This document shows, piece by piece, positions 8,994-18,357 of a stretch of DNA of 64,000 nt. The position numbers were made by a program, and so were the translations under genes. The first letter of the stretch is position 1. Every line of letters begins with the position of its first letter. Under the pieces are notes generated by a model, which had not been told where the DNA came from, did no database searches, and saw only the letters and a list, made by a program, of their open reading frames with translations. The stretch is from JBCCCJ01 sp039029315. GTDB taxonomy: Bacteria > Bacteroidota > Bacteroidia > J057. The DNA lies in NCBI GenBank assembly GCA_039029315.1, contig JBCCGK010000013.1, positions 1 through 64,000 on the forward strand. Direction: 5' to 3'.

Positions 8994-11069
8994 ATGAAAT
9001 ATCTGAGTCTAACGGTTTTGATGATCCTGTTTTGCATCCAGATTCTGGAAGCTCAAAACCCTGTTGGTCCGGTCCCTACCTTTGACAATCAGGCAGATAG
9101 CACACAAGAAGATTCTGCCAAAGCCAAACGTGTAAAAATCTTGAATGCCAATTTATTGACCTTCGAAAAAGTAGATGGTGTCGGGATTCAAAAATTGATT
9201 GGAAATGTGCAATTGCAGCAAGATTCAACCTTGTTCTTTTGCGACAGGGCCTTTCTTTATGAAGATGACAATCGAATAGAAGCATTCGAGGATGTCAGGG
9301 TGGAGATGCCTGATAGTGTTTTCTTGTTTGGAGACAGAATGGAATATGACGGCAATAACAAAATTGCCGAAGTCTACGACAATATCACCCTCACAGATCA
9401 ACAATCTGTCTTGACGACAGATCGGCTGACTTTTTATCGGGAAGAAGATTATGGCTACTATCAGGGTGGAGGGAAACTGGTAGATGGTGAAAGTGTCCTA
9501 ACCAGTGAGATCGGCTATTATTATCCCAATGAAGATATGGCGTATTTCAGGACAGATGTTGTGCTGGATAACCCGGATTATCATTTGGAAACCGATACGC
9601 TGGGCTATAATACAGATACAAAGGAAGCTTTTTTTCTTACCCTTACCCATATCAAGAGCAAAGATGGGGACATTGAGACAACCAGTGGAAGTTATGATAC
9701 TGAGAACAGCAAGGTCAACCTCTTTGAGCGCTCGACTGTTAAAGACTCATCATACACCCTAACCTCGGATAGTCTGTATTATATAGATGAAGAAAATATC
9801 GGCCTTGCCAGAGGCAATGTGGTTGTGGAGCAAGAGGATTCTTCTTTGCAAATTCGTGGAGATATCGGACGATTCAATCGAGATACGGATCGAAGTTTGG
9901 TTACAAAAAACGCTGTAGCCATTCAGTTTTTTGATGATGATACCCTTTTCATTTTCGCCGATACACTCCTATCGGATAAAGAAATCCGGTTGATTCCTAT
10001 CAAGGCCGATACGAGCGGTATGGATTCCCTCCAAGTGGACTCGTTGGGACTTGACTCAATGATAGTTCCCGAGATTGTGCTGGATTCAGCGACACTGGAT
10101 AGTATGCGCCGGGATTCAATCATTACTGTTCCTCTCCCGGAGAGTGATTCTTTGGCAGAGGAATCTACGGCAAGCATATTTGATAGTACACCAGATAGTG
10201 CTGCTTACTCATTTTCTCCTCCTCAACTCGTACCCAAAGATACTTTGCCAACCTATATTGCACTGACAGATTCGCTCCAACTCAATCAGGATAGTGCAGG
10301 GATCGGGCCTCCTTTGCCTCCTCCCCCTCCTGTTCCAATGGATACACTTGAAATTCGGGTTTTCAAAGCGTATTACAATGTGCGTTTTTTTATGAATGAC
10401 ATGCAGGGACGGGCTGATTCTCTTGTATATTATTACGACGATTCTCTGATTTACCTCTTCGATGATCCTGTATTGTGGTCAGAACAAAACCAGATTAGCG
10501 GCGATACCATCATTATCTGGATGAAAAACAATCAAGCTGATTCCATGTGGATCGGAAATGACGGATTCCTCGTCTCACAGGAAGATACCGTTGGTTTCAA
10601 TCAAATCAAGGGAAAAGAATTGCGGGTCAAATTTCAGAACAATGAGCTGAATCGAATTCATGTAGTAGGAAATAGCGAAAGCATCTATTTTGTCAAGGAT
10701 AACAAAGATACTGTCAACAATTCCTATCAGGGGATGAACCAGGCGCTTGCCCAAGAGATGAAAATGTACTTTGTAGAAAATGATGTCAAAAAGATCCTCT
10801 TTCTCACCAAACCAGAGGGGACATTCTCGCCGATGTTTGAAGTATTGTTTGAAGAAAACAAATTAGATGGAATGCGATGGAGAATTCAGGAGCGTCCAGA
10901 AAAACCCAATATTTTTCCTGCTCAGGAAGCGTCTTCCTCCGAACCAACTTCTCTTCCACCTGGTCCTTCAGGCCCTATTCGGCCAGCCGGTGATCTTCCG
11001 GCCCCGAACTTCAGCTCCCCAGCCGAAGACAAAAAGAATAGTGAAGTCCAAAAGGACAAAGACTTCTAA
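8994..11069 (+). CDS. OstA-like protein (LptA/LptD N-terminal-like beta-jellyroll)
   Basis: 691 aa with a clear signal peptide (cleavage near EAQN, residue 21). Residues 45-340 are repeated short beta units typical of the OstA/LptA fold (LIGNVQLQQDSTLFFCDRA, with later copies). A low-complexity Ser/Asp/Pro linker at about 340-455 is followed by a second OstA-like block (455-620) and a Pro/Ser tail. The family carries lipopolysaccharide across the periplasm; this Bacteroidota form is soluble or peripheral, with no LptD barrel. The long acidic linker is unusual. The stop codon is one base before the 326-bp repeat element. Confidence 0.85.
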   Translation: MKYLSLTVLMILFCIQILEAQNPVGPVPTFDNQADSTQEDSAKAKRVKILNANLLTFEKVDGVGIQKLIGNVQLQQDSTLFFCDRAFLYEDDNRIEAFEDVRVEMPDSVFLFGDRMEYDGNNKIAEVYDNITLTDQQSVLTTDRLTFYREEDYGYYQGGGKLVDGESVLTSEIGYYYPNEDMAYFRTDVVLDNPDYHLETDTLGYNTDTKEAFFLTLTHIKSKDGDIETTSGSYDTENSKVNLFERSTVKDSSYTLTSDSLYYIDEENIGLARGNVVVEQEDSSLQIRGDIGRFNRDTDRSLVTKNAVAIQFFDDDTLFIFADTLLSDKEIRLIPIKADTSGMDSLQVDSLGLDSMIVPEIVLDSATLDSMRRDSIITVPLPESDSLAEESTASIFDSTPDSAAYSFSPPQLVPKDTLPTYIALTDSLQLNQDSAGIGPPLPPPPPVPMDTLEIRVFKAYYNVRFFMNDMQGRADSLVYYYDDSLIYLFDDPVLWSEQNQISGDTIIIWMKNNQADSMWIGNDGFLVSQEDTVGFNQIKGKELRVKFQNNELNRIHVVGNSESIYFVKDNKDTVNNSYQGMNQALAQEMKMYFVENDVKKILFLTKPEGTFSPMFEVLFEENKLDGMRWRIQERPEKPNIFPAQEASSSEPTSLPPGPSGPIRPAGDLPAPNFSSPAEDKKNSEVQKDKDF

Positions 11070-11071
11070 GT

Positions 11072-11397
11072 TTGACTTTGGCCCTTTTGAAAACAAAATT
11101 ATCCTTCATTCCAGCCTGTAGGTAGCTTTTTTGAATACATGAACTTCCCCATTATTGGGTGATGTTGATTCATTCTAAGTAAGTGGACATATTAATATTC
11201 GGTAATCATCTTTCACCCTCTCGCTCTCCCGCCAGCGGGAGACATCAGCCCACAAGGCCAGGAATCAACGATTTTCCTTTGGAGGGGGTTGAGGGAGGAA
11301 TAGAATAAGCATATGTAAGTATGTCCACCTACTTAATCGAAAAATGGCCAGTGAGGTCTTAACAGGAGATTTGGATTCCAATTTTGGCCAAAGTCAA
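11072..11397. repeat. 326-bp terminal-inverted-repeat element, copy 1
   Basis: A non-coding unit bounded by ttgactttggcc (from 11072) and its reverse complement ggccaaagtcaa (ending 11397). A closely similar copy in the opposite orientation lies at 56692-57016. An inner inverted pair (aagtaagtggacat and atgtccacctactt) and a palindrome around cccgccagcggg suggest strong folding. No transposase or open frame is shared by the copies, so it is probably a non-autonomous element. It begins immediately after the stop of the OstA-like gene. Confidence 0.85.
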
Positions 11398-11422
11398 CCT
11401 AAGGATCAGGTCTTTCGGGCTT

Positions 11423-12196
11423 CTATTCAACAATCTGATACTTTTGGCGCACTTCTTTGCGAGGGAAACCGACAAAATGCCACCATTCGCTCAAGATCCC
11501 ATGAAATCCTGCCTGAAGCATACAAGCTCGCAAGGTCCGGCGATTGGACACTTGTTCTGCACTCAACTGCCCGGACTTCAGAAAACGATCCTCATACCTT
11601 GGTTGGGCCAATTCTCCAAAAAAATCAAAGGAGGTCCCCATATCTACCAAGCCGCTATCCTGATGCCACAATCCAAGGTCCACCGCAGCCCCATAATTAT
11701 GCATAGAGCCTCCTCCTGTTGGTGCAGCAACATAATTCCGTTGATCAGTATCCTTGACGATTTCCCACATCTTGAACTGGACAGAGCGAGGGCGTACACA
11801 ATCAAATACAATAATCGAAAGCAGAGAATCTTTTTCTTGGAGGCACTGTTGGGCAGATGAGAGACGTTCAGCAACTTCCACTTGTAAATAACAGGCATCA
11901 AAATCTCCATATACATCTGCTTGCATAAAGTTGTCCTCTGTCGAATACATCATGTTCTGAATAACGGTTGGATTAACAGAAGCCATATTGACCAGACCTT
12001 GTCGAATAAGGGTATGCTCCAATTCTGTCGTATCTGGTACAGGCGGAAGTTCCGGTTGTGGAGGAGAGACTTCGGGCAGCTCTCTCGTCTTGACACTATC
12101 TATGGGTGAAGAATCTTGAGGGGTATTTTGGGGACTGGAGGAAGGTTGGCAAGCAAGAAGTATGCAGCAAACGCATGGTAAAAAAAATCTCATCAT
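11423..12196 (-). CDS. D-Ala-D-Ala dipeptidase lipoprotein (VanX/DdpX-like, M15D)
   Basis: 257 aa from the ATG at 12196; upstream in-frame codons add no signal. Lipobox LLAC gives Cys16, so an envelope lipoprotein is likely, followed by a Pro/Ser-rich linker to about 57. The M15D zinc site is complete: SMHNYG with His166, Asp173 in AVDLG, and EWWHF with catalytic Glu237 and His240. CVRPRS (Arg near 135) matches the substrate-binding Arg region of VanX. It would hydrolyse D-Ala-D-Ala from wall turnover. There is no VanH/VanA partner, so a housekeeping recycling role is more likely than glycopeptide resistance. Confidence 0.87.
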   Translation of the reverse strand: MMRFFLPCVCCILLACQPSSSPQNTPQDSSPIDSVKTRELPEVSPPQPELPPVPDTTELEHTLIRQGLVNMASVNPTVIQNMMYSTEDNFMQADVYGDFDACYLQVEVAERLSSAQQCLQEKDSLLSIIVFDCVRPRSVQFKMWEIVKDTDQRNYVAAPTGGGSMHNYGAAVDLGLWHQDSGLVDMGTSFDFFGELAQPRYEDRFLKSGQLSAEQVSNRRTLRACMLQAGFHGILSEWWHFVGFPRKEVRQKYQIVE

Positions 12197-12355
12197 TTGG
12201 CAAAGATACAAGGGATGAGGGAATTTTGAGCACATAGGGATTCTTTCCCTATGACAAGCGGCGAAACAAGTAGCAGAAGAAGTAAGGATTTTCACCACTT
12301 ACTTCTTCTGCTTGATAGTTGATAAAAAAAGATGTTCTGAGAGACTAGGGAAAGC

Positions 12356-13168
12356 TTAATTACTCTTCATACGAATGACTTCCTGCTGTAAATCCAGTAC
12401 GATAGAGGAGAGTTTTTCAAGAGACATTTCTGGATCGGGAAACTCATTGCTCATAAACAATCGGGCTTTCCAGACCTCACGCACATCTTCTAGTGGAATC
12501 TCATAAGGTGGATAAGCCGGGTTGTCGGACTTTAGTTGAAGGATTGGATTCCCTTCTCTGTCCTTGTCATTAAACAGTCGCTTATATACGACTCCTTCTG
12601 ATTCAGAAATGAGTATATAGGTCTGACCGTCTTTGATATCCTGCCAGTTGGTTACATAATCTCCGATCACAATGGTTCCAGAGCGAAGAGGAAGCATCGA
12701 ATCACCTTTTATTTCGAAGGCTCTAAATGTCCCTGAGCCAAGCATGGGAAGCTGGAATTTTGGCAATTCCTCTATATATTCTGGATCGGCGTATCCATTC
12801 AAGTATCCTGCCGATGCCTTTAGGTGCACCAATTCGATATTTTCACGACCATCGGAATCAATGGTGATGGGCAGCACCCTCAATTTTCTCCCCTCAATAT
12901 CAAAACTTCCTTTTCCTCCACTACCTGCCAAATCCTCTTCTGAGTACTGGGAAATATCTTCTTTGACAAGCATATCAATAGAAACCCTGAAAAAATCAGA
13001 AATTTTTTCCAGCGTCTCATATTTGGGAGTGGCCCGGCATTCTTCATATGCACCAATCGATGATCGGCGGATGCCCAAATGGTTGGCAAGTTCTTGTTGA
13101 GTCAGCCCCTTCATCTTTCTGAGGAACTTCAAATTTTTCCCAATGACAGCTTTATCTTTTTCGCTCAT
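12356..13168 (-). CDS. XRE-family repressor with S24 (LexA-like) C-terminal domain
   Basis: 270 aa. Helix-turn-helix at about 10-66 (GLTQQELANHLGIRRSSI) and a peptidase S24 domain at about 110-225. The catalytic dyad is visible: Ser157 in KGDSM and Lys196 in VVYKR. An Ala-Gly pair at 120-121 (ASAGYLNGY) sits where LexA/CI proteins are cut. It could therefore be a self-cleaving stress repressor, though many such Bacteroidota proteins are uncharacterised. A helical tail (about 240-270) may aid dimerisation. Repeated palindromic boxes upstream at 13193-13247 suggest autoregulation. Confidence 0.85.
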   Translation of the reverse strand: MSEKDKAVIGKNLKFLRKMKGLTQQELANHLGIRRSSIGAYEECRATPKYETLEKISDFFRVSIDMLVKEDISQYSEEDLAGSGGKGSFDIEGRKLRVLPITIDSDGRENIELVHLKASAGYLNGYADPEYIEELPKFQLPMLGSGTFRAFEIKGDSMLPLRSGTIVIGDYVTNWQDIKDGQTYILISESEGVVYKRLFNDKDREGNPILQLKSDNPAYPPYEIPLEDVREVWKARLFMSNEFPDPEMSLEKLSSIVLDLQQEVIRMKSN

Positions 13169-13192
13169 AATATTGAGGTTTATCCTAAATGG

Positions 13193-13247
13193 ATTAGCAG
13201 AAAATTCAAATCTTTAGCAAAGTATAAAAAAATTAGTAGAAAACTAA
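13193..13247. promoter_or_regulatory. Candidate operator repeats upstream of the S24 repressor
   Basis: Two related boxes 39 bases apart: attagcagaaaattcaaa at 13193-13210 and attagtagaaaactaaaa at 13232-13249. The second contains the exact inverted repeat TTAGT-agaaa-ACTAA at 13233-13247. They lie 25-80 bases upstream of the repressor start and flank a near-consensus minus-strand promoter box (tatactttg). Binding by the repressor is inference. Confidence 0.45.
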
Positions 13248-13368
13248 AACTTTGTAGATTTTTTTGATAACTTTTTTTCCAATCCTAATTTTCTTATGAT
13301 GTGGATGCGGCAGTTTTTTCTGTATTTTTGTTTTCTGTTCAACTCTATATGAAGATTGCTAGAGAGCT

Positions 13369-15309
13369 ATGCTGAGTTTTGAGAATCTCGGAATTGAATT
13401 TAGTGGAAGATGGCTGCTGCGAAATGCCAGCTATCAGTTTCTGCCAGGGGAGCGAATTGGATTGATCGGTCGCAATGGCGCAGGCAAATCTACCTTGCTT
13501 CGTCTGATTCATGGGGACATGTCTCCCTCCGAAGGACACATCCATAAGGGTGGAAGAATCAACATTGCTTTTTTTAACCAGGATTTGCTCTCTTATGATA
13601 CCACACGCCCGATTGCCGATGTAGCCAGAGAAGCCTTTGCCGATTTGTTGGCGCTTGGGAAAGAAATCGATCAATTGCTCGAAAAAATAGAAGCAGGGGA
13701 AGAAGATGCATCCTTGTGGGATGAATTGGCAGAGAAGCAGGACACTTTTGAGACACAAGGCGGGAACCTCATTGATGCCCAGGTACATAGCGTCTTGTCT
13801 GGACTTGGATTTTCTGCTGAACAACATCACCAATCCTATCGAACCTTCTCCGGAGGCTGGCGTATGCGGGTCCTGCTTGCTCAAATGCTGCTTACTCAAC
13901 CAGATATTTTGCTCCTTGATGAGCCAACCAACCATCTGGATCTCCCTTCAATTCAGTGGCTCGAAAGTTATTTAAAGACCTTTAGAGGGACTTGTATCGT
14001 CGTGTCCCATGATCGATTTTTTATTGATCGGATATCTGATAAAATCGTAGAAATCAGTTTTCAGCAGTTGCAAGAATATTCTGGCAATTATAGCTTCTAT
14101 ATAGAGGAAAAAGCGTTGAGGCAGACTCAGCAAAAAGCAGCTTACGAAAACCAGCAAAAACATATCGCACAGCAGGAAAGGTTCATCAATCGATTCAGAG
14201 CCAAAGCTTCCAAAGCAAGACAGGTACAAAGCAAGATCAAACTCCTGGACAAATTGGAGAAAGTCCAGGCACCAGAGGAAGAACGCGTCTCTTTGAAGAT
14301 TCGATTTGTCATGAAAGAAAAATCGGGCAAGGAAGTCCTTCGCCTCAAAGAGATTGACAAAGCCTATGATGACAATGTGATTTTGAAGAAGACTTCAGCA
14401 ACGGTTATGCGGGGAGACAAGATTGCTCTGATAGGTGCCAACGGCCTTGGAAAATCTACCTTGCTGCGAATTATGACTGGCACTGAACCATTTGTAGGAA
14501 TCTGTGAAGAGGGACATCAAGTGAGCACAACCTTTTTTGCTCAGCATCAGTTGGAGGCCTTGAATCTGGACAATACGATTCTGCAAGAGGTTACAGAAGT
14601 GAGTATAGATAAGACAGAGACTGAACTGCGGTCTCTGCTTGGGTGCTTCATGTTTTCGGGAGAGGATGCGGAGAAAAAAATCCAGGTCTTGTCCGGTGGG
14701 GAAAAATCTCGCGTTGCGCTCGCAAAGAGCTTGCTTTCCGAGGCCAATTTTCTTCTTCTGGATGAACCGACCAACCATCTCGACATCCAAAGCATCCAGA
14801 TTCTTGTTGAGTCCCTCAATGCCTATGCGGGAACCTATGTACTGGTCTCTCACGACCGTTTTTTTCTTCAGCAGGTTGCCAACAAAATCTGGTATCTGGA
14901 GGACAAACAAATTAAGGAATATATCGGCACCTATCAGGAATATCAAGAGTGGCGGGAACGAATAGAAGCAGAACGATTGGCTGCTTCCTCCCCATCTTCT
15001 CTGCCGAGTTCTCCTGCTCAGAAAAAATCTACCTCCTCTGCCCCTCCCCAAAAAGAGAACCAGTTTGCTGAAAGGAAGGCTCAAAAAAATCGACGCCGCA
15101 AGCTCAAACGAAAGCAGGAAGAATTAGAATCCCTGATAGAACAACTGGAAACAGAACTATCTGAATTGGAAGAAGAAATGGCCCAACCTGAAATCGCCTC
15201 TGATTATGCCAAACTGTCTGATGCCCAAAAACATTATCAACTCAAACAAGCGCTTCTCGACCAACATACCGAGGCATGGGAAGCAGTGGTAGAAGAACTA
15301 GAGGAGTAG
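13369..15309 (+). CDS. ABC-F family ATPase (Uup/EttA-type)
   Basis: 646 aa soluble protein with two ATPase domains and no membrane segment. Domain 1 has Walker A GRNGAGKST at 34-42, signature FSGGWRMR and LLLDEPTNHLD. Domain 2, from about residue 320, has GANGLGKST, LSGGEKSR and a second LLLDEPTNHLD. The linker between them is the charged helical P-site tRNA interaction motif region. A Ser/Pro-rich hinge and a C-terminal coiled coil (about 570-646) follow, as in Uup. ABC-F proteins act on ribosomes to relieve stalling or confer drug protection. The subtype is not resolvable by eye. Confidence 0.92.
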   Translation: MLSFENLGIEFSGRWLLRNASYQFLPGERIGLIGRNGAGKSTLLRLIHGDMSPSEGHIHKGGRINIAFFNQDLLSYDTTRPIADVAREAFADLLALGKEIDQLLEKIEAGEEDASLWDELAEKQDTFETQGGNLIDAQVHSVLSGLGFSAEQHHQSYRTFSGGWRMRVLLAQMLLTQPDILLLDEPTNHLDLPSIQWLESYLKTFRGTCIVVSHDRFFIDRISDKIVEISFQQLQEYSGNYSFYIEEKALRQTQQKAAYENQQKHIAQQERFINRFRAKASKARQVQSKIKLLDKLEKVQAPEEERVSLKIRFVMKEKSGKEVLRLKEIDKAYDDNVILKKTSATVMRGDKIALIGANGLGKSTLLRIMTGTEPFVGICEEGHQVSTTFFAQHQLEALNLDNTILQEVTEVSIDKTETELRSLLGCFMFSGEDAEKKIQVLSGGEKSRVALAKSLLSEANFLLLDEPTNHLDIQSIQILVESLNAYAGTYVLVSHDRFFLQQVANKIWYLEDKQIKEYIGTYQEYQEWRERIEAERLAASSPSSLPSSPAQKKSTSSAPPQKENQFAERKAQKNRRRKLKRKQEELESLIEQLETELSELEEEMAQPEIASDYAKLSDAQKHYQLKQALLDQHTEAWEAVVEELEE

Positions 15310-15378
15310 ATTGAGTTCATTTTTTGAAGAGATACATTGGTCAGGGGTACGACACAAGCAACAACAGGCATTCCTGCG

Positions 15379-17319
15379 CTAAATTGCCCATTCCACAAAA
15401 TACATATCAATTTCTCCTTTGTCTTTGGCGAAGACCTTGCCTCTGTGCTGGCAGATGAAATGATTGCGAACACGGAGATAAGTATCATGGGAGATATTCA
15501 CACGGCCTGGTTCACCACTGCTCTCCATTCTGGCAGCTGTATTCACGGTATCTCCCCAAATATCATAAGCAAATTTGGTCATGCCTACGACTCCGGCAAC
15601 CACTGGTCCGGTATGAATGCCCAATCTTGCCTCAAAGTAAGGTAGCCCCTTTTCGATTCGTTTTGTCTTAAGCTCTGCCATCCATGTCTGTATTTCCAGA
15701 CCCGCCCTGATTACATCCTGTGCGTGGGTGGTGTTGGGTTCAGGCAGACCTCCTGCGCACATATAAGCATCTCCAATCGTTTTGATCTTTTCAAGACCAT
15801 GTTTGGCAATGATTTCATCAAATCCCTTGAAGCATTCATGCAATTCATCCACCAACTCTCGAGGAGACATGTTCTCTACTATTTTGGAAAACCCCTTGAA
15901 ATCGGTGAACATGACACTGACTTCCTCGAAAGATCGGGCTTTGACTTTGTTATTCAGACTTCCTTTCAATTCATCTGCAACTGTAACGGGCAAAATATTG
16001 TGGAGTAACTCTTCTGAATTCTTTCTTTCCAATTCGATCGTTCTGTTTTTCGAGGCCAGTTTTCGATTCAAGCGGGTTTGCAGACGTGATCGCCAAATCA
16101 TTACTCCTGCGAAAATCATCAATAACAATAGAATTGCCCCAACAATGGTCGCTATGAGTCGATTCCGCTCTGACTGAAATTTTTGTTGTGAAAAGAAGAG
16201 TTCTCGTTCGGTTTTCAGACGTTCAATTTCCTGGGCTTGTTGGCTCGTCTGAAAATTGACCCGCATTTGGGTCAACTGTTTTTGTTTGTCAGCATTGAGG
16301 AGCGAATCCTTCATTTGTGCCTGAAGTTGGTAATAATAGAGAGCCTTTCGATAATCACCCATGGAATCATAGGTAGCATAGAGACTGGCAAGTGCATAGC
16401 GCACATCGTCTTTGAGGCCAGTTTTCTGGGCAATGGTCAGCCCTTTCTCCAGAAAATTAATGGCGCGGGAATATTCTCCTTTTTGGCAGAAGGTGGTCCC
16501 AATATCGTTATAGCCATCAGCCAAACCTTCCTGATCTCCCAAACGTGTCTGGATATCCAAGGCAGTAAAGAAAAATCGCAAGGCTTCCTCATAATTGCCT
16601 TTTCGTCTATAAATACTTCCTACATTGTTATAATAATCGGATATCCCTACATCATCCTCCAGGGCTTCGTACAAGGCCAATGATTCTTCATGTGCTTCCA
16701 GGGCCTTGTCATAGATTTCCTGTTTTCGCCAGGCCCGCCCAACGACATTCAGGATATCTGCGATTTTGCGACGGTCTCCCTTTCGCCTGACAATAGCCAA
16801 AGCCAGATCATAATAGCGCAAGGCTTCCTGATATTCTGTCAACTCTGCTCGCAATCGACCCAAGGCATAATAAGAGTCTGCCATGCCTGCGCTATCTTGG
16901 AGAGAAGTTCTGAGAGAGAGTGCCTTTTGATGATGATGCATTGCGGAATCATAGTTGCCATATCGCCAATCGATCAAGGCCAGTCCGTGAAAGACATTGG
17001 CAATGCCATTGCTGTCCTGAACAGACTTATATTGTTTCAGGCTGCTTTGGTACAGTTTTGTCGCATTTTGGTAATCTCCCTGATTCAGAAGAATGCTTCC
17101 CAACATCCAGTTGGCTTTGGCAAGAGGTCCTGCCTCATGATGATCTCCTGCAAGTCTTGCAGCGTTTGTGGCCAGGATGAAGGCAGAATCAGGTTCATTT
17201 CTTACCAAGGGTTCTGCAATCAACAACAGGCTATCCGCACTCGCGTACGCTGTTGTTGGAGAGAAGTGGGACTCCAAAACAATCAAGCAAAGGATTATAC
17301 ACACACTCCTCCTATTCAT
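15379..17319 (-). CDS. TPR-containing class III adenylate cyclase
   Basis: 646 aa. Signal peptide, then about eight TPR units in the periplasm (about 30-345), a coiled coil, one membrane helix near 390-410 and a cytoplasmic cyclase domain at 445-646. Metal ligands Asp483 (MFTDFKG) and Asp527 (TIGDAYM) are present. The adenine-selecting pair is Lys523 (KIKTIGD) and Asp596 (YDIWGD), and the transition-state residues Asn603 and Arg607 are in place. It should therefore make cAMP, in response to a signal read by the TPR part. It converges on the ABC-F gene with 69 bases between. No cAMP receptor is in the window. Confidence 0.9.
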   Translation of the reverse strand: MNRRSVCIILCLIVLESHFSPTTAYASADSLLLIAEPLVRNEPDSAFILATNAARLAGDHHEAGPLAKANWMLGSILLNQGDYQNATKLYQSSLKQYKSVQDSNGIANVFHGLALIDWRYGNYDSAMHHHQKALSLRTSLQDSAGMADSYYALGRLRAELTEYQEALRYYDLALAIVRRKGDRRKIADILNVVGRAWRKQEIYDKALEAHEESLALYEALEDDVGISDYYNNVGSIYRRKGNYEEALRFFFTALDIQTRLGDQEGLADGYNDIGTTFCQKGEYSRAINFLEKGLTIAQKTGLKDDVRYALASLYATYDSMGDYRKALYYYQLQAQMKDSLLNADKQKQLTQMRVNFQTSQQAQEIERLKTERELFFSQQKFQSERNRLIATIVGAILLLLMIFAGVMIWRSRLQTRLNRKLASKNRTIELERKNSEELLHNILPVTVADELKGSLNNKVKARSFEEVSVMFTDFKGFSKIVENMSPRELVDELHECFKGFDEIIAKHGLEKIKTIGDAYMCAGGLPEPNTTHAQDVIRAGLEIQTWMAELKTKRIEKGLPYFEARLGIHTGPVVAGVVGMTKFAYDIWGDTVNTAARMESSGEPGRVNISHDTYLRVRNHFICQHRGKVFAKDKGEIDMYFVEWAI

Positions 17320-17421
17320 GACATGATGATTCCATCACTAGAAAAGTTCATTGATGGAACTTCGTGAATATTTATGGGAATTGCACACTTTCCCACACAA
17401 AATCCTCTCAATGTAAGGAAA

Positions 17422-17829
17422 TCAGCGGAACATGGACTTAATGCTGCCCCATGTTCGTTGTATAGAGGTGGGATTATGAGAAAGGCTACGGGTAAATTTA
17501 TGTGTGGTTTCATTCACAATGACATGAAGTTCGTAGTGAATCACACGGCCCTCAGTTTTGAAAATGTCATCGTCGAGATAGGAATATTTGTTACTTCCGT
17601 TGGGCAAAACGGTTGTAACATGGGCCTTGGTCTGGTCCTGATTGAAGCGGCGAAAAACGCGGAATTCTGTAACTTCTGACTCTGTTTGCATTTCCCATTC
17701 CAGCAGTACATCAGCGCCTTCGGTGATCAATCGGAAATCTTGAATCAATAAGGCCTGGGCTTGCACTTGAGAGAACAGTGACAACAAAAGAAAAAAGGGA
17801 AGAATATATAAGAACTGTTTTGAGGGCAT
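17422..17829 (-). CDS. Small secreted FN3-like protein, unknown function
   Basis: 135 aa from the ATG at 17829; an earlier start at 17850 adds seven polar residues. The signal peptide ends near QVQAQ. The rest reads as one beta-sandwich: LLEWEMQTESEVTEFRVFRR and the HYELHVIVNE strand resemble a fibronectin type III fold. The last residues (QRTWGSIKSMFR) form a basic, aromatic tail. No enzyme motif is present. It is a lone gene, divergent from L31. Extracellular or periplasmic protein binding is possible but unproven. Confidence 0.7.
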   Translation of the reverse strand: MPSKQFLYILPFFLLLSLFSQVQAQALLIQDFRLITEGADVLLEWEMQTESEVTEFRVFRRFNQDQTKAHVTTVLPNGSNKYSYLDDDIFKTEGRVIHYELHVIVNETTHKFTRSLSHNPTSIQRTWGSIKSMFR

Positions 17830-17929
17830 GGTTTTGGTTCGGATAATCAATCAAAAATAAAATTTTGTAGAGCAAGTCCCAAATCAGATTTTTTCTTTCT
17901 CCAACAAAACGGATTTGCGCTGGCTTACG

Positions 17930-17960
17930 TTGCATCAGCTCAAAAATTTATTTACATTTG
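17930..17960 (+). promoter_or_regulatory. Bacteroidota-type promoter for rpmE2
   Basis: TACATTTG at 17953-17960 matches the -7 consensus TAnnTTTG exactly. A TTG at 17930-17932 sits about 20 bases upstream, as the -33 element should. The L31 start codon follows 19 bases downstream. Confidence 0.6.
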
Positions 17961-17979
17961 CTGCGCCAAAAATAGTTTT

Positions 17980-18285
17980 ATGCAAAATATTCAACCAAAA
18001 CTTAGTTCCGATCATATAGATGGAATCCTGAAAAAGGTACCTAAATATAGAGACGTAATCTTCAAAGATATCTCTACTGGCTATTCCTTCATTACAAAAT
18101 CCACTGTGCAGACCAAGGATGTGGAGACTTGGGAAGATGGCAATGAATATCCACTGGTCAAACTTGAGATTTCCAGTGATTCTCATCCATTTTTTACAGG
18201 AAAACAAAAATTGGTGGATACAGCGGGCCGTGTAGACAAGTTCTATTCACGATACGGCAGCAAATACAAGCGCAAGGAGGAGTAA
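17980..18285 (+). CDS. rpmE2: 50S ribosomal protein L31 type B
   Basis: 101 aa ribosomal protein of the large subunit. SHPFFTGKQ and DTAGRVDKFYSRYG are the L31 signature. It lacks the CxxC zinc pairs of type A L31 and has the insert of the type B (zinc-free) form. It is monocistronic, with its own promoter candidate at 17930-17960 and a strong terminator at 18311-18350. No Zur-like box was noticed, so it looks like the housekeeping L31 of this organism. Confidence 0.95.
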   Translation: MQNIQPKLSSDHIDGILKKVPKYRDVIFKDISTGYSFITKSTVQTKDVETWEDGNEYPLVKLEISSDSHPFFTGKQKLVDTAGRVDKFYSRYGSKYKRKEE

Positions 18286-18310
18286 GCTTCCCACACATTT
18301 TTGCCTGAAC

Positions 18311-18350
18311 ACCAGAAGATTGATTCCGATCTGTCTTCTGGTAATTTTTT
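18311..18350 (+). terminator. Rho-independent terminator of rpmE2
   Basis: The exact 9-base stem accagaaga (18311-18319) and tcttctggt (18334-18342) is followed by aatttttt. It lies 25 bases after the L31 stop and ahead of the convergent GNAT gene. Confidence 0.85.
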
Positions 18351-18357
18351 GTCTTAG

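Noticed and set aside
11344..11706. Plus-strand frames across the repeat and the VanX-like gene
   Set aside because: They lie opposite a gene with a complete catalytic site and have no features of their own.
11423..12196. Vancomycin resistance determinant
   Set aside because: Only a VanX-like dipeptidase is present, without the ligase or dehydrogenase; wall recycling is the simpler reading.
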